Position numbers and translations under genes: made by a program. Below the pieces are notes generated by a model that saw only the letters and a list, made by a program, of their open reading frames with translations, was not told the origin of the DNA and ran no database searches. A stretch of 5,986 bases of DNA, taken from the NCBI GenBank assembly GCA_903834645.1, contig CAILKA010000523.1, positions 1 to 5,986 on the forward strand. The letters run 5' to 3'. Shown one piece after another: positions 1-4,653 of this stretch (positions are counted from its first letter, which is position 1; the number at the start of each line of letters is the position of its first letter). The stretch comes from an uncultured beta proteobacterium (GTDB lineage: Bacteria; Pseudomonadota; Gammaproteobacteria; Burkholderiales; Burkholderiaceae_C).

Positions 1-146
1 AATACGGGCGTCGCACCCGCAGTGGCGGTCGGCGGGCGCAGCCTGGCCGGGCCGGGCTGCAGGAAGGCTGCAAGCAGGGTCAGAGTCAGGCCAGCGGCCA
101 GCAACGCACTGGCCGCGCGGGGGACGGTGTCGTTGACGTGGATCAA
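1..146 (-). CDS. possible partial divergent gene with hydrophobic N-terminus
   Basis: This is an open frame on the minus strand that begins at a TTG at 146 and runs without a stop off the left edge, about 48 codons. The translation starts MIHVNDTVPRAASALLAAG and continues as a Leu/Ala-rich stretch ending in LLAAFLQPGPARL, then a Pro/Ala/Thr-rich segment. That looks like a signal peptide or an N-terminal membrane anchor. Its position, divergent from an iron-binding protein gene across a shared Fur box, would suit a co-regulated iron-uptake gene, but that is inference. Doubts: there is no ATG in this frame, no good ribosome-binding site, and the TTG lies only 2 bp from the Fur box, leaving little room for a promoter. 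Another TTG at 104 is possible. Two other frames across these bases are also largely open, as expected at this GC content. No family is recognised. Confidence 0.35.
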   Translation of the reverse strand, partial: MIHVNDTVPRAASALLAAGLTLTLLAAFLQPGPARLRPPTATAGATPV

Positions 147-148
147 AT

Positions 149-167
149 GCGAATGATTCTCATTTGC
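149..167. promoter_or_regulatory. Fur box (ferric uptake regulator operator)
   Basis: The 19-bp sequence GCGAATGATTCTCATTTGC is an imperfect inverted repeat. Arms GCGAATGA and TCATTTGC match at 7 of 8 positions around a 3-base centre. It contains the AATGATTCTCATT core typical of proteobacterial Fur sites. Fur with Fe(II) would bind here and repress when iron is sufficient. It sits directly against the -10 element at 168-173 and 39 bp before the ATG of the downstream ferric-binding protein gene, which fits that protein's role. This is the only AT-rich palindrome of its kind I see in the window. The sequence match is seen directly; binding is inferred from the family consensus. Confidence 0.88.
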
Positions 168-173
168 TATACT
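165..173 (+). promoter_or_regulatory. extended -10 promoter element for the iron-binding protein gene
   Basis: TGCTATACT contains a -10 hexamer TATACT (5 of 6 to TATAAT) preceded by the extended -10 TG-N motif. No convincing -35 lies 16-18 bp upstream: the bases there are AAATGC or similar, and a TTGACG at 133-138 is too far away at 29 bp. An extended -10 promoter often works without a good -35. Transcription would begin near 180, giving a leader of about 25 bases before the ATG at 206. The first three bases of the element lie inside the Fur box, so a bound repressor would block RNA polymerase directly. Confidence 0.6.
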
Positions 174-181
174 GGGCACTC

Positions 182-201
182 TTCGCACTGACATTCGCAC
201 T
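182..201 (+). repeat. 8-bp direct repeat in the leader of the iron-binding protein gene
   Basis: TTCGCACT occurs at 182-189 and again at 194-201, a 12-bp period, and the shorter GCACT occurs three times (176-180, 185-189, 197-201). The copies lie between the predicted transcription start and the ATG at 206. The repeat is seen directly. A role as a second operator or an mRNA element is only a possibility, and chance is a fair explanation for so short a motif. Confidence 0.5.
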
Positions 202-205
202 TGCC

Positions 206-1312
206 ATGCCCGGCCTGCCCGCCCGTTTTGCCCTTGCCCTTTCCCTTGCCCTCCTGGCTCTGACTGCCTGGCTCGTGGGAAGTTCAGCCGCCGCCCAGCC
301 GGCACCGGCGAGCCCGACGGCGCCGCCGGCGCAGGCCGTCACGCTCAACGTCTACTCGGCTCGCCACTACCCGAGCGACGAAGCGCTGTACCGGGGCTTC
401 ACGCAGGCCACCGGCATCCGCGTGCAGCGTGTGGAGGCCGACGATGCGGGCATCCTGGCGCGGCTCAAGACCGAGGGCAGTGCCTCGCCGGCCGATGTGG
501 TGCTGCTCGTGGACGCCTCGCGGCTGTGGCGCGCCGAGGTGGACGGGCTGTTCCTGCCGGTGAAGTCCGGGCTGCTGGAGGCGGCCGTGCCGGCTCTGCT
601 GCGTGCCAAGCCGCAGGCCGACGGACGCACCGCCTGGTGGGGGCTGTCCACCCGCGCGCGCATCGTCGTCTACGACAAGGCGCGCGTGGCGGCTGCCGAC
701 GTGGACCGCTACGAGAAGCTCGCCGACGCACGCCTCAAGGGCCGGCTGTGCATACGCTCGGGCTCCCACCCCTACAACCTGAGCCTCTTTGGCGCGATGG
801 TCGAGCACCTGGGCGAGGCCGGCACCGAGGCCTGGCTCAAGGGTGTAGCGGCCAACCTCGCGCGCGCACCCAAAGGGGGCGACACCGACCAGATCCGCTC
901 GGTGGCCGCCGGCGAGTGCGCGGTGGCCCTGACCAACAGCTACTACCTGGCGCGCCTGATGCGCTCGGGCCGCCCCGAGGACCAGGCCATGGTGGCGCGA
1001 CTGGGCGTGGTGTTTCCGAACCAGGCCGACCACGGCACGCACGTGAACATCGCCGGCGGCGCGGTCGCGCGGCATGCGCGCAACGTGCCCGCGGCGGTGC
1101 GCTTCCTCGAGTACCTGGCAAGCCCGCCGGCCCAGGCGCACTTCGCCGACGGCAACAACGAGTGGCCGGTGGTGCGCGGCGTGGCCTTCGACAACCCGGC
1201 GCTGCGCGCCATGACGGGCGGCTCCTTCAAGGCCGAGGAGCTGAGCGTCAACCGCGTGGGGATGAACCAGGTCAAGGTGCAGCAGATGCTCGACCGCGTG
1301 GGCTTCAAGTGA
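206..1312 (+). CDS. fbpA: Fe(3+) ABC transporter periplasmic substrate-binding protein (FbpA/FutA type)
   Basis: Predicted to bind ferric iron in the periplasm and deliver it to an inner-membrane ABC permease. The 368-residue product begins with an export signal: Arg7, a hydrophobic run at about 8-24 and a likely cleavage site at SSAAA/QP near residue 30. Then follow a Pro/Ala linker and the binding domain, starting at TLNVYSARHY (about 46-55). Candidate iron ligands match the FutA pattern: His54/Tyr55 in SARHY, Tyr190 in SHPYNLSL, and the Tyr246-Tyr247 pair in TNSYYLARL. Other family blocks are WWGLSTRARIVVYDK, GTHVNIAGG and NNEWPVV. Length is normal. I chose ATG 206 rather than the longer in-frame TTG 164, because that codon lies within the Fur box and before the -10. 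No clear Shine-Dalgarno precedes 206. No permease or ATPase gene is in view, so the partner genes lie elsewhere or to the left. The stop overlaps queA by 8 bp. The iron role is well supported by ligands plus Fur box; the exact subfamily is less sure. Confidence 0.92.
   Translation: MPGLPARFALALSLALLALTAWLVGSSAAAQPAPASPTAPPAQAVTLNVYSARHYPSDEALYRGFTQATGIRVQRVEADDAGILARLKTEGSASPADVVLLVDASRLWRAEVDGLFLPVKSGLLEAAVPALLRAKPQADGRTAWWGLSTRARIVVYDKARVAAADVDRYEKLADARLKGRLCIRSGSHPYNLSLFGAMVEHLGEAGTEAWLKGVAANLARAPKGGDTDQIRSVAAGECAVALTNSYYLARLMRSGRPEDQAMVARLGVVFPNQADHGTHVNIAGGAVARHARNVPAAVRFLEYLASPPAQAHFADGNNEWPVVRGVAFDNPALRAMTGGSFKAEELSVNRVGMNQVKVQQMLDRVGFK
231..252 (+). repeat. 10-bp direct repeat inside the signal-peptide code
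   Basis: CCCTTGCCCT occurs at 231-240 and 243-252, again with a 12-bp period, within the code for the hydrophobic core of the signal peptide (residues about 9-16, alternating Ala and Leu with a Ser). It uses the codons CTT and GCC repeatedly, unlike the CTG-rich coding elsewhere in the window. Slippage here would add or remove four residues in frame. Confidence 0.5.
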
Positions 1313-2435
1313 GGCCCTCGCGCGTCAGCAGCATCGAGTCGCCGTAGCTGAAGAAGCGGTAGCGCTGCGCCACGGCGTGCCGGTACAGCGCCATCACGCG
1401 CGCGTGGCCGGCAAAGGCGCTCACGAGCATCATCAGCGTGCTGCGCGGCAGGTGGAAGTTCGTCACCAGCCGGTCCACGACGCGAAAGGGAAAGCCTGGC
1501 GTGATGTAGATGTCGGTGTCGCCGGTGGCCGGGCGCAGCTCGCCCCCGCGCGCGGCCGACTCCAGCGCGCGCACGCTCGTCGTGCCCACCGCCACCACGC
1601 GACCACCGGCGCGCCGCGTCTCGTGCACGGCCTGCACGGTGGCCTCGTCCACTTCGTACCACTCGCTGTGCATGCGGTGCTCGGCGATGCGCTCGGTGCG
1701 CACGGGCTGGAAGGTGCCCGCCCCCACGTGCAGGGTCACGCGCGCCTGGCGCACGCCGCGCGCCTGCAGTGCGGCCAGCACTGCCTCGTCGAAGTGCAGC
1801 GCGGCCGTGGGCGCGGCCACGGCGCCCGGGCGCGCGGCGAACACGGTCTGGTAGCGCTGCTGGTCGTGTTCGTCGTCGGCATGCGTGATGTAGGGCGGCA
1901 GCGGCACGTGGCCGAAGGCCTCCAGCAGCGCCAGCGGCTCGGCCGGAAAGGCGAGGTGAAAGAGGCTGTCGTCGGGCCCGGCACGGCCCAGCACCTGCGC
2001 CTGGAAACCCTCGGCCGCGCCAGCAAGCTCGGCCGCGCCGCTCGATGCCGGGCGTGCGCCAAAGCGGACCACGCTGCCTGGCCGCGGCGACTTGCTCGCG
2101 CGCAGGTGCGCCCACACCGCGTGCGGGCAGCCGGCCTGGGCAGGCAGCACGCGCTCCACGAGCGCCTCCACCGCGCCGCCGCTGTCCTTGCGGCCGTACA
2201 GGCGCGCCTTGATCACGCGCGTGTCGTTGAAGACGAGCAGGTCGCCCGGCTCGAGCAGCGTGGGCAGCTCACGAAAGACCCGATCCACCGGCGGCTCGGT
2301 CGTGCCGTCGAGCAGCCGCGAGGCGCTGCGCTCGGGCGCCGGATGCTGGGCGATGAGCTCGGCGGGCAGCTCGAAATCGAAGTCGGCGGTGGTGTAGCCG
2401 TGCCCAGGCGCGGCGGGGGCGGAGGTGGCAGTCAT
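1305..2435 (-). CDS. queA: S-adenosylmethionine:tRNA ribosyltransferase-isomerase QueA
   Basis: Cytoplasmic enzyme of queuosine synthesis. It transfers and isomerises the ribosyl group of S-adenosylmethionine onto preQ1 at the wobble base (position 34) of tRNAs with GUN anticodons, giving epoxyqueuosine. The 376-residue product shows the whole family: DFDFELPAELIAQHP (18-32), LLVFNDTRVIKARL (66-79), GHVPLPPYI (175-183), RYQTVFA (194-200), GAVAAPTAALHF (204-215), VTLHVGAGTFQPV (233-245), HRMHSEWYEV (253-262), VGTTSVRALE (283-292) and the C-terminal block TDIYITPGFPF to STLMMLVSAFAG (307-343). It is somewhat longer than many QueA proteins, partly from an Ala/Gly-rich stretch at about 126-145. 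The ATG at 2435 is preferred over an in-frame ATG at 2501, which would overlap recG and add 22 residues with no family character. No strong ribosome-binding site is visible. It diverges from recG and converges on, and overlaps, the iron-binding protein gene. No other queuosine gene is in view. Confidence 0.97.
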   Translation of the reverse strand: MTATSAPAAPGHGYTTADFDFELPAELIAQHPAPERSASRLLDGTTEPPVDRVFRELPTLLEPGDLLVFNDTRVIKARLYGRKDSGGAVEALVERVLPAQAGCPHAVWAHLRASKSPRPGSVVRFGARPASSGAAELAGAAEGFQAQVLGRAGPDDSLFHLAFPAEPLALLEAFGHVPLPPYITHADDEHDQQRYQTVFAARPGAVAAPTAALHFDEAVLAALQARGVRQARVTLHVGAGTFQPVRTERIAEHRMHSEWYEVDEATVQAVHETRRAGGRVVAVGTTSVRALESAARGGELRPATGDTDIYITPGFPFRVVDRLVTNFHLPRSTLMMLVSAFAGHARVMALYRHAVAQRYRFFSYGDSMLLTREGLT

Positions 2436-2491
2436 GTCGGGCAGGCTGTACCGGCCTGCAAGGAAGTGCGGGAGAAGGCGAGAATTCTTCC
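2436..2491. promoter_or_regulatory. divergent queA/recG intergenic region
   Basis: These 56 bases must hold the start signals for both queA (leftward) and recG (rightward) unless promoters lie inside the genes. The queA side has an inverted repeat, GCAGGC at 2441-2446 and GCCTGC at 2454-2459, with a 7-base loop, so the queA leader could form a 6-bp hairpin ending 5 bases before its ATG. The recG side is purine-rich (AGGAAG at 2461-2466, GGGAGAAGG at 2470-2478), which could serve as its ribosome-binding site although 13 bases from the ATG is long. I find no convincing -35/-10 pair in either direction. Confidence 0.5.
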
Positions 2492-4591
2492 ATGGCCCCA
2501 CCCACCGCGCACGATGGCGCCCCCAAGCCCGTGTCGGCGCCGCAGCGCGCGATGCGCAAGCTTGGCCTGGTGCGCGACATCGACCTGGCCCTGCACCTGC
2601 CGCTGCGCTACGAAGACGAGACCGCGCTGCGCACGATCGGCTCGCTGCGTGAAGGCGAGACGGGGCAAGCCGAGGGCGTCGTGCAGGAGTGCCGCGTCGA
2701 GTTGCGGCCGCGCCGCCAGCTCGTGGCGCGGCTGCACGACGGCACGGGCGAGCTGGTGCTGCGCTTCCTGCACTTCTACCCCTCGCACCAGAAGGCGCTG
2801 GCCGCGGGCCGGCGCGTGCGCGTGCGCGGCGAGGTGCGCGGGGGCTTTCTCGGGCGCGAGATAGTGCACCCGGCCTTCAAGGCCGTGGAGCCTGGCGAGC
2901 CGCTGCCCGCGGCGCTCACACCCGTGTACCCCACGAGCGCGCAGCTGCCCCAGGCCTACCTGCGCAAGGCCATCGCCTCGGCGCTGCAGCGCGCGCCGCT
3001 GCACGAACTGCTGCCCGCCGAGGTGCTGCCTCAGGGGCTGCCGTCGCTGCAGCAGGCCGTGTGGCTGCTGCACCAGCCGCCTGCGAGCACGCCGGCCGCT
3101 GCGCTCGAGGACCGCTCGCACCCGGCCTGGCAGCGCCTGAAGTTCGAGGAGCTGCTCGCGCAGCAGCTCGCGCAGGCGCAGAGCGTGTCCGAGCGCGCGC
3201 GGCTGCGCGCGCCGGTGCTCGCCCCCGCGCAAAGCCCGCACAGCCTGCACGCACGGCTGCTGGCCACGCTGCCCTTTGCGCTCACGCCGGCCCAGGCCCG
3301 CGTGTGCCGCGAGATCGATGGCGACCTCGCGCGCGCGCTGCCGATGCACCGGCTGCTGCAAGGCGATGTCGGCTCGGGCAAGACGGTGGTCGCGGCGCTG
3401 GCCGCAGCGCGTGCGGTGGACGCGGGCTGGCAGGCGGCGCTGATGGCGCCCACCGAGATCCTGGGCGAGCAGCACTTTCGCAAGCTCGTGCAGTGGCTCG
3501 AGCCGCTGGGCGTAGGCATCGCCTGGCTCAGCGGCAGCCGCAAGGGCCGCACCCGCGCGGCGCAGCTCGAGCAGGTGGCCAGCGGGGCGGCCGCCATCGT
3601 CGTGGGCACGCACGCCGTGATCCAGGCCGACGTGGCCTTCGCCCGGCTGGGCCTGGCCATCGTCGACGAGCAGCACCGCTTCGGGGTGGCGCAGCGCCTG
3701 CAGCTGCGCGCCAAGCTCGGCTCGGGCGAGGCGCCCGGCGGGTCCGATGCGACCGAGGGTGCGCCCTACGAGCCGCACCTGCTGATGATGAGCGCCACAC
3801 CGATCCCGCGCACGCTGGCGATGACCTACTACGCCGATCTGGACGTGAGCACGATCGACGAGCTGCCTCCCGGGCGCAGCCCCGTGCTCACGCGGCTCTT
3901 TGCCGACTCGCGCCGCGCCGAGGTGGTCGCGCGCATCGGCGAGGAGGTGGCACGCGGCCGCCAGGTCTACTGGGTGTGCCCGCTCGTGGAGGAATCCGAG
4001 CACCTGGACCTGCAGAACGCCACCGCCACCCACGCCGAGCTCAGCGCCGCGCTGCCCGGCACGATGGTGGGGCTGCTGCACGGGCGCATGGCTGGGGCCG
4101 AGAAGGCCGCCGTGATGTCGCTCTTCTCCGGCGGCCAGATGGCCGTGCTCGTGGCCACCACCGTCATCGAGGTGGGCGTGGACGTGCCCAACGCGAGCCT
4201 GATGGTGATCGAGCACGCCGAGCGCTTCGGTCTGGCGCAGTTGCACCAGCTGCGCGGGCGCGTGGGCCGCGGCAGCGCCGCCAGCGTGTGCGTGCTGCTG
4301 TACACGGCGCCGCTGTCGGACACCGCCAAGTCGCGCCTGAAGGCCATGGCCGAGACGAACGACGGCTTCGAGATCGCGCGGCGCGACCTCGACATCCGCG
4401 GCCCCGGCGAATTCCTGGGCGCGCGCCAGAGCGGGGATGCGCTGCTGCGCTTTGCCGACCTGCAGGCCGATGGCGCGCTGCTGCAGCACGCCCGGCAGGT
4501 GGCGCCGTGGCTGCTGGCCCAGGAGCCACAGGCCGCCGCCGCGCACGTGGCACGCTGGCTGGCCAGCCGCGCCGAGTTCCTGAAGGCCTGA
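2492..4591 (+). CDS. recG: ATP-dependent DNA helicase RecG
   Basis: Superfamily 2 double-strand DNA translocase that remodels stalled replication forks, D-loops, R-loops and Holliday junctions. The 699-residue product is close to the E. coli length (693). The N-terminal part has the DLALHLPLRYEDET block (30-44) leading to the OB-fold wedge domain (about 55-145), which grips branched DNA. The helicase core follows: Walker A GDVGSGKT (291-298), MAPTEILGEQH (318-328), DEQH box in VDEQHRFG (391-398), motif III MSATPIPRTL (433-442), IDELPPGR (455-462), LLHGRM (528-533), VATTVIEVGVDVPNA (554-568) and motif VI QLRGRVGRG (586-594). The RecG-specific TRG region ends in RRDLDIRGPGEFLGARQSG (630-648). 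All catalytic motifs are intact. Compared with E. coli, a Gly/Ser/Ala-rich linker of about 10 extra residues lies at 409-428 between motifs II and III. The ATG at 2492 gives a complete N-terminus for the family. It diverges from queA and converges with the TPR gene. Confidence 0.97.
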   Translation: MAPPTAHDGAPKPVSAPQRAMRKLGLVRDIDLALHLPLRYEDETALRTIGSLREGETGQAEGVVQECRVELRPRRQLVARLHDGTGELVLRFLHFYPSHQKALAAGRRVRVRGEVRGGFLGREIVHPAFKAVEPGEPLPAALTPVYPTSAQLPQAYLRKAIASALQRAPLHELLPAEVLPQGLPSLQQAVWLLHQPPASTPAAALEDRSHPAWQRLKFEELLAQQLAQAQSVSERARLRAPVLAPAQSPHSLHARLLATLPFALTPAQARVCREIDGDLARALPMHRLLQGDVGSGKTVVAALAAARAVDAGWQAALMAPTEILGEQHFRKLVQWLEPLGVGIAWLSGSRKGRTRAAQLEQVASGAAAIVVGTHAVIQADVAFARLGLAIVDEQHRFGVAQRLQLRAKLGSGEAPGGSDATEGAPYEPHLLMMSATPIPRTLAMTYYADLDVSTIDELPPGRSPVLTRLFADSRRAEVVARIGEEVARGRQVYWVCPLVEESEHLDLQNATATHAELSAALPGTMVGLLHGRMAGAEKAAVMSLFSGGQMAVLVATTVIEVGVDVPNASLMVIEHAERFGLAQLHQLRGRVGRGSAASVCVLLYTAPLSDTAKSRLKAMAETNDGFEIARRDLDIRGPGEFLGARQSGDALLRFADLQADGALLQHARQVAPWLLAQEPQAAAAHVARWLASRAEFLKA

Positions 4592-4614
4592 GCTCGCGCC
4601 TCAAGACGGGCGCG

Positions 4615-4638
4615 GCAGCGTCCGCTTCGGGCGGCTGC
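4615..4638. terminator. possible hairpin terminator between recG and the TPR gene
   Basis: In the 62-bp convergent spacer (4592-4653), GCAG at 4615-4618 can pair with CTGC at 4635-4638, and CCGC at 4622-4625 with GCGG at 4631-4634. The loop is TTCGG and a 3-base bulge lies on the left arm. The apex contains a UUCG-like sequence. No T tract follows on either strand, so it does not meet the standard for an intrinsic terminator. It may still protect the 3' ends of both transcripts. It is the only candidate in this spacer. Confidence 0.35.
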
Positions 4639-4653
4639 AGCCAGCGTGGCCGC

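Noticed and set aside
133..138. TTGACG as the -35 of the iron-binding gene promoter
   Set aside because: It lies 29 bp from the TATACT hexamer, far outside the 16-18 bp range for a sigma-70 pair.
160..163. ATG on the minus strand at 163 as the start of a divergent gene
   Set aside because: It meets a TGA after six codons (MRIIRI) and lies inside the Fur box.
943..2115. 390-codon minus-strand frame spanning the end of the iron-binding gene and part of queA
   Set aside because: It lies in a different frame from queA and antisense to the iron-binding gene; both genes are complete and conserved, and this product is an Arg/Gly/Ala-rich shadow.
2433..2501. Upstream ATG at 2501 as the start of queA
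   Set aside because: It would overlap the start of recG head to head and add 22 residues unlike QueA; the ATG at 2435 directly precedes the conserved N-terminal region.
1377..2864. 495-codon open frame on the plus strand across queA and the start of recG
   Set aside because: It is antisense to intact queA and then overlaps recG in another frame. Composition is His/Arg/Ala-rich without domains, so it is a shadow frame.
2432..4546. 704-codon open frame on the minus strand, opposite recG
   Set aside because: It is wholly antisense to an intact recG with all helicase motifs. Its product is rich in His, Arg, Gln and Gly with no recognisable domain, the usual result of GC-rich codon bias mirrored on the opposite strand.
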